Shown here: piece by piece, positions 48,483-57,787 of the stretch | How positions within the stretch are numbered: position 1 is the stretch's first letter | How the letters are laid out: each line of letters starts with the position of its first letter | Assembly (NCBI RefSeq): GCF_022662015.1 | Contig: NZ_JAKMCM010000001.1 | Span: 372,001-436,000 of the forward strand | Direction of reading: 5' to 3' | Source: Aestuariivivens sediminicola | Lineage (GTDB): Bacteria > Bacteroidota > Bacteroidia > Flavobacteriales > Flavobacteriaceae | DNA: 64,000 bases | The notes under the pieces: model-generated | What the model saw: the letters and a program-made list of their open reading frames with translations, nothing else | Database searches by the model: none | What the model was told of the DNA's origin: nothing | Program-made: the position numbers and the translations under genes

Positions 48483-48615
48483 TTGGCATATCAACCTTGT
48501 TTTTATCATGCCCTGATCGGGTATTTCCGTCATTGAAGGGTTTTTTAAAAAATGACAACCTCATGGTGGTATCAGCGTGTTCGTTATGCTACTTATACCT
48601 CGTATAGCCCTTTTG

Positions 48616-48647
48616 TTTGATAAAAATTTAGTAAAATTGTATCTTTC
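48616..48647 (+). promoter_or_regulatory. probable promoter of the acetyl-CoA synthetase gene
   Basis: TTTG (48616-48619), a 20-base spacer and TATCTTTC (48640-48647) fit the Bacteroidota -33/-7 layout with one mismatch in the last base. The ATG is 34 bases further on. Confidence 0.5.
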
Positions 48648-48681
48648 TTTAACTAAATTAAATCAGACAAATCCATAACTA

Positions 48682-50610
48682 ATGAGTAATTACCACATCA
48701 AGCATTTAGAGGAATACTATCAAGTGTACAGAAAATCGGTCCGAGAGCCTGAAAATTTTTGGGAAGAGGTCGCTGAAGAACATTTTATGTGGCATAAAAA
48801 ATGGGACAAGGTGCTTGAATGGGATTTTTCAAAACCGGAAATTAAATGGTTTCAGGGCGCACAATTAAACATTACAGAGAATTGCATAGACCGACATCTT
48901 GCAACGAGAGGTCATAAAACAGCCATCTTATTTGAACCGAATGATCCGAACGAAACTGCTGAACACATTACTTACCAGCAATTAAGTGAGCGTGTTAATA
49001 GGTTTGCCAATGTTTTAAAGGATCAGGGGATTAGCAGGGGCGATCGGGTCTGCATTTATTTACCCATGATCCCTGAACTTGCGATTTCGGTTCTGGCCTG
49101 TGCCCGAATAGGAGCGATTCATTCAGTAGTATTTGCAGGGTTTTCTTCTACCGCGCTTTCGACCCGAATAAACGATTGCTATTGCAAAATGGTGATTACC
49201 AGCGATGGCTCTTACCGGGGGTCTAAAACGATAGATCTTAAAGGTATTGTTGATGAGGCATTGGAAAGCTGTCCCAATGTGGAATCGGTACTGGTGGCTA
49301 AACGCATACACAGCGACATACCAATGAAAGCGGGCAGGGATCACTGGCTGCAACCGCTGCTGGACCAGGCCTCATCCGTTTGTAAGGCCGAAGTTATGAA
49401 TGCTGAAGACCCCTTGTTCATTCTATACACCTCAGGCTCTACCGGAAAACCGAAAGGTATGGTACACACCACTGCCGGTTATATGGTTTATGCAGCGTAT
49501 ACCTTTAAAAATGTATTTCAATACAGAGAAAATGATGTGTATTGGTGTACAGCCGATATAGGCTGGATTACGGGACACAGCTACATTGTCTATGGCCCCC
49601 TGGCCAATGGGGCGACCACCATTATGTTTGAAGGCGTGCCGAGTTACCCGGATTTTGGACGTTTCTGGGACATTGTGGAAAAGCATAAAGTCAACCAGTT
49701 CTACACAGCGCCCACGGCAATACGAGCCCTCGCAAAACAAGGTGTCGAACTGGTAGAAAAATACGATCTGACTTCTCTAAAAGTTTTAGGTTCTGTTGGG
49801 GAACCCATAAACGAGGAGGCATGGCACTGGTATAACGACAATATCGGTAAAAAGCAAAGTCCGATTGTCGACACCTGGTGGCAAACCGAAACCGGAGGCA
49901 TTATGATTAGTCCGATTCCCTTTGTTACGCCGACAAAACCAACCTATGCCACACTGCCTTTTATCGGTATTCAACCTGCACTGATGGATGAAAACGGACA
50001 GGAGCTCAAGGGCAATCAAGTGAGTGGCCGACTCTGTATTAAATATCCCTGGCCCAGCATGGCGCGGACCATTTGGGGAAATCACCAACGCTATAAGGAC
50101 ACCTACTTCTCGGCTTTTGACAACAAGTATTTTACGGGAGACGGTGCGCTGAGAGACGAAGTGGGATATTACAGGATTACAGGTCGTGTGGATGATGTTA
50201 TTATCGTTTCAGGGCATAATTTGGGTACAGCCCCGATTGAGGATGCCATCAATGAACATCCTGCAGTGGCTGAATCGGCCATTGTCGGTTTCCCTCATGA
50301 GGTCAAAGGGAATGCCTTATATGGCTATGTTATTTTGAAGGATGTGGGTGAATCCCGGGATCAGAACAATCTGAGAAAAGAGATCAATCAAATTATAACC
50401 GAACATATTGGCCCGATTGCAAAATTGGATAAGATTCAGTTTACAGAGGGATTACCAAAAACACGTTCGGGTAAAATTATGAGACGTATATTGCGTAAGA
50501 TTGCCCATAACGATACAGAACATCTTGGTGATACCAGTACCTTGCTTAATCCTGAAGTCGTTCAGAGTATCATTGAAGGTGCAAAACATATGAAGAACAC
50601 AAACTGGTAA
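48682..50610 (+). CDS. acs: acetyl-CoA synthetase
   Basis: A 642-residue AMP-forming acetate-CoA ligase, converting acetate, ATP and CoA to acetyl-CoA. Length matches the family. The ATP-binding YTSGSTGKPKG, the WWQTETGG block, the FTGDGALRDEVGYYRITGRVDDVI hinge region (in parts) and the C-terminal KTRSGKIMRR with the usual acetylated Lys are all seen. It stands alone between the PUL and the arsenosugar genes with its own promoter. Confidence 0.95.
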   Translation: MSNYHIKHLEEYYQVYRKSVREPENFWEEVAEEHFMWHKKWDKVLEWDFSKPEIKWFQGAQLNITENCIDRHLATRGHKTAILFEPNDPNETAEHITYQQLSERVNRFANVLKDQGISRGDRVCIYLPMIPELAISVLACARIGAIHSVVFAGFSSTALSTRINDCYCKMVITSDGSYRGSKTIDLKGIVDEALESCPNVESVLVAKRIHSDIPMKAGRDHWLQPLLDQASSVCKAEVMNAEDPLFILYTSGSTGKPKGMVHTTAGYMVYAAYTFKNVFQYRENDVYWCTADIGWITGHSYIVYGPLANGATTIMFEGVPSYPDFGRFWDIVEKHKVNQFYTAPTAIRALAKQGVELVEKYDLTSLKVLGSVGEPINEEAWHWYNDNIGKKQSPIVDTWWQTETGGIMISPIPFVTPTKPTYATLPFIGIQPALMDENGQELKGNQVSGRLCIKYPWPSMARTIWGNHQRYKDTYFSAFDNKYFTGDGALRDEVGYYRITGRVDDVIIVSGHNLGTAPIEDAINEHPAVAESAIVGFPHEVKGNALYGYVILKDVGESRDQNNLRKEINQIITEHIGPIAKLDKIQFTEGLPKTRSGKIMRRILRKIAHNDTEHLGDTSTLLNPEVVQSIIEGAKHMKNTNW

Positions 50611-50785
50611 GACATCAAATGATTATTCCTAAAACAGACCCTGTTCACTAATTAAGGATGGGGTTATTTTTTATAATACCCACAAGGTGACATTTATCCT
50701 GTCCTTTGATCAGATGACATGTTAGGAATCCATTTTTTTTCGACTACAAACATTTAGATTTATATCTTTAGAGAAAATATTTTTT

Positions 50786-51121
50786 ATGCAGAAAACCTAT
50801 TATGATCCGGCAGATTTAAAAAAATTTGGAAACATAAGCGATTGGAACCGGGAATTAGGCGATAAATTTTTTGATTACTACAGTAAAGTATTCGAGGAAG
50901 GATCGCTAACAGCTCGTGAAAAATCCTTGATTGCGCTAGCCGTTGCGCATACCATTCAATGTCCATATTGCATCGACGCCTATACTGGCGACGGCTTACA
51001 ACGCGGTATTACAAAGGAGGAAATGATGGAAGCCTTGCATGTAGCGGGAGCCATTCGCGGTGGTGCTTCCCTGGTTCATGGTGTTCAGATGATGAATAAA
51101 GTGAATAAATTAGATATGTAA
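50786..51121 (+). CDS. arsenosugar biosynthesis-associated peroxidase-like protein
   Basis: A 111-residue AhpD/carboxymuconolactone decarboxylase-like protein. The redox pair is Cys59 and Cys62 in QCPYCIDAYT, as in alkylhydroperoxidase. I recognise it as the small peroxidase-like protein that regularly accompanies arsS. It may keep arsenic or thiols in the right redox state, but its substrate is not established. It lies 115 bases before arsS. An A+T-rich upstream region has TATCTTTA (50763-50770), a weak -7 element. Confidence 0.9.
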   Translation: MQKTYYDPADLKKFGNISDWNRELGDKFFDYYSKVFEEGSLTAREKSLIALAVAHTIQCPYCIDAYTGDGLQRGITKEEMMEALHVAGAIRGGASLVHGVQMMNKVNKLDM

Positions 51122-51236
51122 AACGGTGCTGGGACAAGCCTTTTGAAAGCATCCTCCCAAAACCTATGGCATAGTCAAATGCATTCATGAGCGGATATAA
51201 CATCTTCCAGATCTTTTAAATCTATAATCAATACGA

Positions 51237-52292
51237 ATGGCTCTAAAGTCTCTACATAAACGACAAAGTGATTTAGCAAATAGTGAACGGCAGTTAGAAA
51301 TCCTGTCAAATGGTATTTTCCGGAACGGGGACCTGCCTACCTTTAAGGAAAAAATTTCTGAAACCGGTCAATTTCCGCTTAAAACAAGGAAATTAGAAAT
51401 ACTGCAGATCAATTTGGGTTATATGTGCAATCAGGTGTGTTCCCATTGCCATGTGGATGCCGGTCCTGACCGGAAGGAAATTATGACCCGGGAAACCATG
51501 GGCTATTGTCTCGATGTTATTAAACAGACCGGTGCACATACGCTGGACCTCACCGGTGGTGCTCCGGAAATGAACCCTCATTTTCGCTGGTTTGTAGAAG
51601 AGGCTTCAAAAGCTGGAATTAAAGACTTTATTGTCCGTTCGAATTTAACGATTATTGAAGCCAATAATGGGTATCGTGATCTCCCTGAGTTTTTTAAAAT
51701 GCATCAGATTCATGTCGTGAGTTCCATGCCGCACTGGACCCGCGGTAAAACGGACAAACAACGTGGTGATGGCGTATTTGACAAATCAATTCTCGCTCTG
51801 AAAAGATTGAACGCTATTGGATACGGCATACCGGATAGCCCATTAAGGCTCGACTTGGTGTACAACCCATCAGGCGCTTTCCTGCCGGCCAATCAGACTG
51901 CCATGGAAAACGATTTCAAAAATGCCCTCTTAAAGGATTTTGGTATACATTTTCATAATTTATATGCCATAACCAACTTACCTATCAGTCGGTTCTTGGA
52001 TTATCTCATTGCCTCAGAAAATTATGAAGATTACATGTACCAACTGGTTGAATCCTTCAATCCCAATGCGGTTCAAAACGTCATGTGTACGAATACGCTT
52101 TCTGTGAGTTGGGATGGCTATTTATTTGATTGTGACTTTAATCAGATGTTGGAACTTCCTGTAAATAGCAAGGTAAAACATATTTCGGAATACAACGAAG
52201 CCTTGCTTGAAGGCAGATCTATTGTTATTTCTCAACATTGTTATGGATGCACGGCGGGAGCCGGCAGTAGCTGTCAGGGTACGGTAGCATGA
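51237..52292 (+). CDS. arsS: arsenosugar biosynthesis radical SAM protein ArsS
   Basis: A 351-residue radical SAM enzyme. The cluster motif CNQVCSHC provides Cys64, Cys68 and Cys71, and LDLTGGAPEMNPHF is the SAM-binding region. The C-terminal DUF3641-type part carries CFDCDF-like and CYGCTAGAGSSC cysteines (335, 338, 346) for a possible second cluster. Known members join the 5'-deoxyadenosyl group of SAM to dimethylarsenite, giving a dimethylarsinoyl-adenosine. It is central in the operon, followed after 10 bases by the rhodanese gene. Confidence 0.94.
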   Translation: MALKSLHKRQSDLANSERQLEILSNGIFRNGDLPTFKEKISETGQFPLKTRKLEILQINLGYMCNQVCSHCHVDAGPDRKEIMTRETMGYCLDVIKQTGAHTLDLTGGAPEMNPHFRWFVEEASKAGIKDFIVRSNLTIIEANNGYRDLPEFFKMHQIHVVSSMPHWTRGKTDKQRGDGVFDKSILALKRLNAIGYGIPDSPLRLDLVYNPSGAFLPANQTAMENDFKNALLKDFGIHFHNLYAITNLPISRFLDYLIASENYEDYMYQLVESFNPNAVQNVMCTNTLSVSWDGYLFDCDFNQMLELPVNSKVKHISEYNEALLEGRSIVISQHCYGCTAGAGSSCQGTVA

Positions 52293-52302
52293 TCTTTTTA
52301 AT

Positions 52303-52860
52303 ATGACAAAACACCTCACAAACAGCTCCTTTAAGTTCAGGTCGTTTCAAGTCCTTGGTCCCCTGCTAAAGAACGCGATGCTGTTGCTTTTTCTACTTGT
52401 ATTTTATACCCTTAATGCCCAGGAAACACTGTCCCAACTATTAAAAAAGAATAACACACACAGCATTCCGTATATTTCAGTTCAAGAATTGGCCATGCCT
52501 AAAACTGAAGCGATTGTTCTTGATGCGAGAGAAAAAAAAGAATTTGACATCAGTCATATCCGAAATGCCATTCATGTGGGCTATGATTTTTTTAATCTCG
52601 ATACCGTAGCGCTTAGAATACCAGATAAAAAATCCATTATTGTTGTATATTGCTCCATTGGTATCCGGTCTGAGGATATCGGGGAAAAGCTTAAAAAAGC
52701 CGGATATGAAAATGTCCGGAATCTCTATGGCGGTATTTTTGAATGGAAAAACAGGGATTTTCCCATATATAATCGCGATCAGATAGAAACCGATAGCGTT
52801 CATGTTTTTTCTGAGGCATGGCGTAAATGGCTTACAAATGGCATTACGATTTATGACTAA
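52303..52860 (+). CDS. exported rhodanese-like protein
   Basis: A 185-residue protein with an N-terminal hydrophobic segment (about 20-39) and one rhodanese domain (about 55-170). The active-site Cys117 lies in VVYCSIGIRS. It could move sulfur or bind arsenic thiols, but the export signal places it outside the cytoplasm. It overlaps the next gene by 8 bases, so it belongs to the arsenosugar operon. A later ATG at 52378 would remove most of the positive N-region and is less likely. Confidence 0.85.
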   Translation: MTKHLTNSSFKFRSFQVLGPLLKNAMLLLFLLVFYTLNAQETLSQLLKKNNTHSIPYISVQELAMPKTEAIVLDAREKKEFDISHIRNAIHVGYDFFNLDTVALRIPDKKSIIVVYCSIGIRSEDIGEKLKKAGYENVRNLYGGIFEWKNRDFPIYNRDQIETDSVHVFSEAWRKWLTNGITIYD

Positions 52861-53479
52861 GGATTTACTTATCATATTTGTTAAAAATTTGGTCCTTGGA
52901 AAGGTTAAAACCAGATTGGCGCATGCCCTCGGTAAACAGGCAGCTTTCGAGATATACAGGGCGCTTCTGGATCTGACCCGGAGGGCAACCCTAGACGTAA
53001 AAGCAGATGTGCGCATTTTCTATTCGGACGCTATTGTTGAGGATGGCTGGACTACTGCCTCAAAACACATTCAAAAGGGGAACACTATTGGGGAACGTAT
53101 GATGAATGCCTTTAAAGAGGGGTTTGAAACAGGCTATGAGCAGATCATTTTGATCGGCTCCGATTTACCGGATATGAATTTAAACCTGATAGAAGAAGGA
53201 TTTAAATCATTAAGTAAAGCGGACTGCATTTTTGGGCCTTCTGCTGATGGGGGGTATTACTTGGTAGGATTAAATAGATTACACAAATTTATTTTTGAGG
53301 ACAAACCTTGGAGTCAACCGCAATTATTGGAAGAAACACTGAGGGAGTTGCGTTCAAAAAACCTGAAATTCAAAACCTTAATGACACTGAATGATATTGA
53401 TACTGTCGAAGACTTGAAAACATCGAACTTCTTTAAATCGAATTTTAAATTACAAGCAAAACTAAAAGCGATGTCATGA
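52853..53479 (+). CDS. arsenosugar biosynthesis glycosyltransferase, TIGR04282 type
   Basis: A 208-residue DUF2064-type nucleotidyl/glycosyltransferase. The N-terminal VKNLVLGKVKTRLA, the metal-binding GSDLPD (102-107) and FGPSADGGYYLVGL (127-140) are family hallmarks. I place it in the TIGR04282 group found with arsS and arsM. It probably handles the sugar part of an arsenosugar. The ATG at 52853 is chosen since the family starts MTKDLLIIF; the frame begins 17 codons earlier inside the rhodanese gene. It overlaps the phosphorylase gene by 4 bases (ATGA). Confidence 0.9.
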   Translation: MTKDLLIIFVKNLVLGKVKTRLAHALGKQAAFEIYRALLDLTRRATLDVKADVRIFYSDAIVEDGWTTASKHIQKGNTIGERMMNAFKEGFETGYEQIILIGSDLPDMNLNLIEEGFKSLSKADCIFGPSADGGYYLVGLNRLHKFIFEDKPWSQPQLLEETLRELRSKNLKFKTLMTLNDIDTVEDLKTSNFFKSNFKLQAKLKAMS

Positions 53480-54288
53480 TTAAATATATTGAAGAAACGG
53501 TAGACTATTTAAAAGGGAGAGGCTTTGATGCTCCTGAGATTGGAATTATCCTGGGTACAGGTCTTGGCCAGCTTCTCGATGACATTACCATTTTGCAGGA
53601 AGTCAGCTATAATCATATTCCAAATTTCCCAACGGCAACAGTCGAATTTCACAAGGGCAAATTAATTTATGGCAGGTTAGAAGGTAAAAAGGTAGTGGTC
53701 ATGCAAGGACGATTTCATCTGTACGAGGGGTATACCTTACAAGACATTACCTTTCCTGTTCGAATTATGGAAAAATTGGGTATAAAAACACTCTTGGTAT
53801 CCAACGCTGCGGGCGCTATAAATTTAAATTTTAAAAAGGGGGATCTCATGCTTATTAAAGATCACATTAACCTTCAGGGCAGTTCTCCACTTGCATTTAA
53901 GGGTGTCGCAAAACTTGGAGAACGGTTTACAGATATGAGCTCGCCCTATGATGTCAAGGTTAATACTGCTTTAAAGACCATTGCAAATACCCATGGGATA
54001 ACTTTACATGAAGGGGTTTACGCAAGTGTAGTGGGCCCGCAATTGGAGACCAGGGCAGAATACAGAATGCTTAAGATTATTGGAGCCGATGCCGTTGGAA
54101 TGAGTACCGTTCCCGAAGTCATCGTTGCCAACCATTTAAACCTGAAGGTAGCCGCAGTATCGGTATTAACGGATGAATGCGATCCGGATAATCTGGAGCC
54201 CATTAGCATACCGGATATACTCGATGCCGCAGCCAGGGCAGAACCGCATATGGTGGTGCTATTCAAAGAACTAATTAAAACCTTATAA
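53476..54288 (+). CDS. purine nucleoside phosphorylase
   Basis: A 270-residue PNP of the trimeric family, splitting a purine nucleoside with phosphate into the base and sugar-1-phosphate. Motifs are GTGLG (27-31), QGRFHLYEGY (77-86), LLVSNAAGAIN (106-116), the GPQLETRAEYRML segment (187-199) with Glu191, and VLTDECDPD (230-238). Asp233 falls where 6-oxopurine enzymes such as human PNP have Asn and where MTAP has Asp, which would favour adenine-type bases. The ATGA overlap with the arsenosugar glycosyltransferase and arsM downstream point to a role in arsenosugar synthesis beside, or instead of, purine salvage. Confidence 0.93.
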   Translation: MIKYIEETVDYLKGRGFDAPEIGIILGTGLGQLLDDITILQEVSYNHIPNFPTATVEFHKGKLIYGRLEGKKVVVMQGRFHLYEGYTLQDITFPVRIMEKLGIKTLLVSNAAGAINLNFKKGDLMLIKDHINLQGSSPLAFKGVAKLGERFTDMSSPYDVKVNTALKTIANTHGITLHEGVYASVVGPQLETRAEYRMLKIIGADAVGMSTVPEVIVANHLNLKVAAVSVLTDECDPDNLEPISIPDILDAAARAEPHMVVLFKELIKTL

Positions 54289-54375
54289 AGATCAGGTCAC
54301 AATTACAGTCCCTCAGCTTAGAGTAACACCAATTGGCATAACGGTACTGAATTTTGAAATTTAAAAACAGAACAC

Positions 54376-55344
54376 ATGAGTTACCTGGAAACCACAAAAA
54401 ATGTTTATAAAGCAGCCGCATTGACGCCTGATGTGGGTTTATGTTGCACGACGAATCCGGTTTGGGAATTACCCGGCTTAAAAATTCCCAACATCATGCA
54501 AGAGATGAACTATGGCTGTGGAAGTACAGTTCATGCCCGTGATCTCATGCATAACCCTAAAATTTTGTACGTCGGTGTTGGCGGTGGTATGGAATTGCTT
54601 CAGTTTGCCTATTTCTCACGACAAAAACAAGGGGTTATCGGAGTTGACGCTGTTGATGAAATGCTGGACGCCTGCCGTAGAAACTGTGTTGAAGCTGAGG
54701 CGATGAACGATTGGTTTAAATCTGAATTTATCGATCTTCGTAAAGGCGATGCATTAAACCTTCCGATTGCGAATAATAGTATAGACGTGGCAGCTCAAAA
54801 TTGCCTGTTTAATATTTTCAAGGAGGATGATCTCAAACAGGCTATTCACGAAATGTATCGTGTCCTGAAGCCGCATGGTCGTCTGGTAATGAGTGATCCC
54901 ATCTGCGAACAACCTATGAACGCCGTTTTGCGCGACGACGAACGCCTTCGTGCCCTCTGTTTAAGTGGCAGTCTGCCTCTCGACAACTATGTAAAGATGC
55001 TCACAGATGTCGGATTTGGAACCATAGAAATTCGAGCGAGAAAACCGTACAGAATACTTGATTCCAAACATTACCCGACTGATGAACTGATCTATATAGA
55101 ATCGATTGAAGTTGCCGCAATTAAAGATCCGATGCCGGACGACGGGCCATGTGTTTTTACGGGAAGAACAGCGATATATTTTGGTAGTGATGCCTTTTTT
55201 GATGATGGGAAAGGCCATGTTCTGCTCAAAAACCAACCTGTGGCTGTTTGCGACAAAACCGCCCGGGCACTTTCGGATCTGAACCGGGATAATATTTTTA
55301 TCAGTAATGCCACCTATCATTACGATGGTGGGGGTTGTTGTTAA
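54376..55344 (+). CDS. arsM: arsenosugar biosynthesis arsenite methyltransferase ArsM
   Basis: A 322-residue class I SAM methyltransferase that should methylate arsenite, giving the dimethylarsenite used by ArsS. Cys23-Cys24 and Cys48 (MNYGCGSTVH) are candidate arsenic ligands. The SAM motif is VGVGGG (66-71). The chain ends GGGCC, a Cys pair at the extreme C-terminus. It matches the ArsM subgroup seen with arsS in Bacteroidota rather than the longer stand-alone ArsM. It follows the phosphorylase by 87 bases. Confidence 0.92.
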   Translation: MSYLETTKNVYKAAALTPDVGLCCTTNPVWELPGLKIPNIMQEMNYGCGSTVHARDLMHNPKILYVGVGGGMELLQFAYFSRQKQGVIGVDAVDEMLDACRRNCVEAEAMNDWFKSEFIDLRKGDALNLPIANNSIDVAAQNCLFNIFKEDDLKQAIHEMYRVLKPHGRLVMSDPICEQPMNAVLRDDERLRALCLSGSLPLDNYVKMLTDVGFGTIEIRARKPYRILDSKHYPTDELIYIESIEVAAIKDPMPDDGPCVFTGRTAIYFGSDAFFDDGKGHVLLKNQPVAVCDKTARALSDLNRDNIFISNATYHYDGGGCC

Positions 55345-55426
55345 ACGAAACGCCTGCGGCAGAGATATAAAAATAAGTGTTTGGCAAATTCATCAGTGGG
55401 CAAAATTTTTAAAAGGTTGACCTGTC

Positions 55427-56305
55427 ATGTTCGATTTTAAGTTATGTTTTATTTCCGTATTACTTTTCACCAGCACGCCTGCCAAAAGCAGTGCCGATAT
55501 GGACTTGCACATTCTGGAAATTCCGCATGAGGACCCTGAAACCTGCTCTATAAACCTGCTGACTTTACCTACTATCCACGTTGAAAATCGCGCTAAGAAT
55601 AAGGTGAGGCCATTACCTCCTCATATGGTTTTAAAGCATCGTGACATTGAACAAACATCTGGTCCTGTAGACCATTCGATTTGGGACGGTCTTCTGAAAG
55701 CGCATGTTACCGCAAATGGAAATGTGGACTATAAAGGGTTTAAAAATAATTGGAAAACGCTGTTGGACTATATAAGCTATTTAGGTGATAACCCTCCGAA
55801 GGCGAATTGGACTCAGGAGGAACAACTTGCTTATTGGATAAATGCCTATAACGCCCTGACCATCGATCTGGTGCTCCGACATTACCCTTTGGGAAGCATA
55901 AAGGACATTGAAGATCCGTGGAAACAAAGGCTCTGGAAACTGGGAGGGAAATGGTATCATTTGAATGAGATCGAACATCAGATCTTACGTAAAATGCATG
56001 AACCCCGTATCCATTTTGCCATTGTCTGCGCCTCACAATCCTGTCCGAAATTACAAAATGAAGCCTATACCGCATCACATTTAGAGCATCAGTTGCGCGC
56101 TGCCACTGAGGCATTCTTAAACGATCCTGAAAAAAATTCGATTGCCTTTCAAAACCTGGAACTGTCGCAATTATTTAAGTGGTTTGCCAGGGACTTCAAA
56201 AAAAATGGTACGCTGATCGATTTTTTAAATCAATATACCGATGTGACTATTTCAGAAAACGCCAGGATACGATACAAAGCATACGATTGGGCATTAAATG
56301 AATGA
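55427..56305 (+). CDS. exported DUF547 protein
   Basis: A 292-residue protein with a signal peptide (about 1-22) and a DUF547 domain (about 95-290), recognised by EEQLAYWINAYNALTIDLVLRHYP (in parts) and HFAIVCASQSCPKL. The Cys and His in the latter motif suggest a papain-like enzyme core. DUF547 genes are often found with arsenosugar genes. What it does there is unknown. It lies 82 bases after arsM. Confidence 0.88.
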   Translation: MFDFKLCFISVLLFTSTPAKSSADMDLHILEIPHEDPETCSINLLTLPTIHVENRAKNKVRPLPPHMVLKHRDIEQTSGPVDHSIWDGLLKAHVTANGNVDYKGFKNNWKTLLDYISYLGDNPPKANWTQEEQLAYWINAYNALTIDLVLRHYPLGSIKDIEDPWKQRLWKLGGKWYHLNEIEHQILRKMHEPRIHFAIVCASQSCPKLQNEAYTASHLEHQLRAATEAFLNDPEKNSIAFQNLELSQLFKWFARDFKKNGTLIDFLNQYTDVTISENARIRYKAYDWALNE

Positions 56306-56337
56306 GCGCATATGCAGTTTTAATTCTTTAACTATTT

Positions 56338-57039
56338 ATGATCAGCATAATAATTCCCGTATTAAATGAAGCCAGCTTTATCGGTAGGTTGCTAACTTAT
56401 CTCACCGAAAACTTTTCAGTGGATTACATTTCGGAAATCATTGTGGTTGACGGGGGCAGTACAGATGCCACGCCGGCCATTGTTAAAAATTTTGATCCTA
56501 TAAATAAGCACCGCATAACACTCGCGAAAACGGATACAGGACGAGCGAAGCAAATGAATTTCGGAGCCAAAAAGGCTTCGGGAACCATATTGTATTTCTT
56601 ACATGTGGATTCCTTACCTCCCATCGGTTTTGATGCCTTAATTGTGAACGAAGTAAAGAAGTCGAATGAAGCAGGTTGTTTTAGAATTCAGTTCGACAGC
56701 AGCCATTGGTGGCTCCAGCTTGCAGGCTGGTTTACCCAATTTAACTGGCGCTTATGCAGGGGAGGTGACCAGAGTCTGTTTATTACGAGAACCCTTTTCA
56801 ATAAACTAGGCGGGTATGATGAGGATTACCTGATTTATGAGGATCAAATCTTGATTCATGCATTGTATTCCAGAAAACAATTTGTAGTGATCGACAAGAA
56901 ATTGCAGACCTCGGCCCGAATGTACAGAAAACACGGTATCTTCAAATTACAATACTTTTATTGGCGCATTTATTTAAAACGATGGTTAGGTGCCGATGCC
57001 GATGCCCTATACAAGTACTATAAAAAATGGGTCGCCTGA
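56338..57039 (+). CDS. arsenosugar biosynthesis glycosyltransferase, TIGR04283 type (GT2)
   Basis: A 233-residue family 2 glycosyltransferase. The GT-A start ISIIIPVLNEASFIGRLL is followed by VVDGGSTDAT (about 38-47) and the metal-binding HVDS motif (about 89-92). It falls in the TIGR04283 group that accompanies arsS/arsM. It should transfer a sugar, possibly the ribosyl-arsenical, to an acceptor such as glycerol or a lipid. It ends the plus-strand run, 32 bases after the DUF547 gene and 10 bases from a convergent gene. Confidence 0.9.
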   Translation: MISIIIPVLNEASFIGRLLTYLTENFSVDYISEIIVVDGGSTDATPAIVKNFDPINKHRITLAKTDTGRAKQMNFGAKKASGTILYFLHVDSLPPIGFDALIVNEVKKSNEAGCFRIQFDSSHWWLQLAGWFTQFNWRLCRGGDQSLFITRTLFNKLGGYDEDYLIYEDQILIHALYSRKQFVVIDKKLQTSARMYRKHGIFKLQYFYWRIYLKRWLGADADALYKYYKKWVA

Positions 57040-57049
57040 AGTGTCAACA

Positions 57050-57778
57050 CTACCTGTTCCTCCCCTTTTCATCGGGGTACAATTCGGTTAAAGGATCACT
57101 CTGATACACCACCTTGGTCACCACATCAACGGCAGATAACTTACCTGTGAAAGCGGCTCCTGTATCAATATTCCAAACGTTTATGGCCTGCATGGGTTTG
57201 GATTCACCGTAATTAATGGTCGGTGTGTGGCCGATAAAAATTTCATTGTAATGTTTAAGGCGATTAGGATATATTCTGGAGTCCCTTTCAATAGCCTTAT
57301 CCATGGTCAAAGCCATTTCCCATAGGGTCCTGTCGAAATACAGGACTTGCTCAAACACTTCCTTTTCTGCACCGTGCATCGAGGTAAATCCGGCATGTAA
57401 AAATAATCGATTCGACGCATCAATATAATAGAGCTTCATCTGTTCAAAGAATTTCAGATGTGCTTTCTTATGCGTGTCATTATACTCCTCATAACTCGCT
57501 ATGGTTTCCTTACCACCATGCATGTACCAAACCGGATTCACGGTGCCATCTTTAAGCCATTCCTCACACCATACATCATGATTGCCTTTTATAAAAATGC
57601 AATCGATGTTTTGAGACAATTCCATTAAAAATTGTATCACCTGGGCCGATTCACTCCACCCATCAACATAATCTCCTATAAAAATGAGTCGATCATCATC
57701 TTTCAACTCCAGTTGGTTCAAAACCTGAATTAGGGCCTTTAAGCCGCCATGAATATCTCCAATAGCAAAAGTGCGCAT
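57050..57778 (-). CDS. calcineurin-like metallophosphoesterase
   Basis: A 242-residue phosphoesterase of the serine/threonine phosphatase type. Metal-binding motifs GDIHG (7-11), GDYVDG (35-40), GNHD (65-68) and LFLHAGF are present. It dephosphorylates phosphoproteins or small phosphate esters; the substrate is not known. The ATG at 57778 is chosen over an in-frame TTG just before. It follows the GH113 gene on the minus strand after 9 bases and is convergent with the arsenosugar glycosyltransferase. Confidence 0.9.
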   Translation of the reverse strand: MRTFAIGDIHGGLKALIQVLNQLELKDDDRLIFIGDYVDGWSESAQVIQFLMELSQNIDCIFIKGNHDVWCEEWLKDGTVNPVWYMHGGKETIASYEEYNDTHKKAHLKFFEQMKLYYIDASNRLFLHAGFTSMHGAEKEVFEQVLYFDRTLWEMALTMDKAIERDSRIYPNRLKHYNEIFIGHTPTINYGESKPMQAINVWNIDTGAAFTGKLSAVDVVTKVVYQSDPLTELYPDEKGRNR

Positions 57779-57787
57779 CAATACGTA

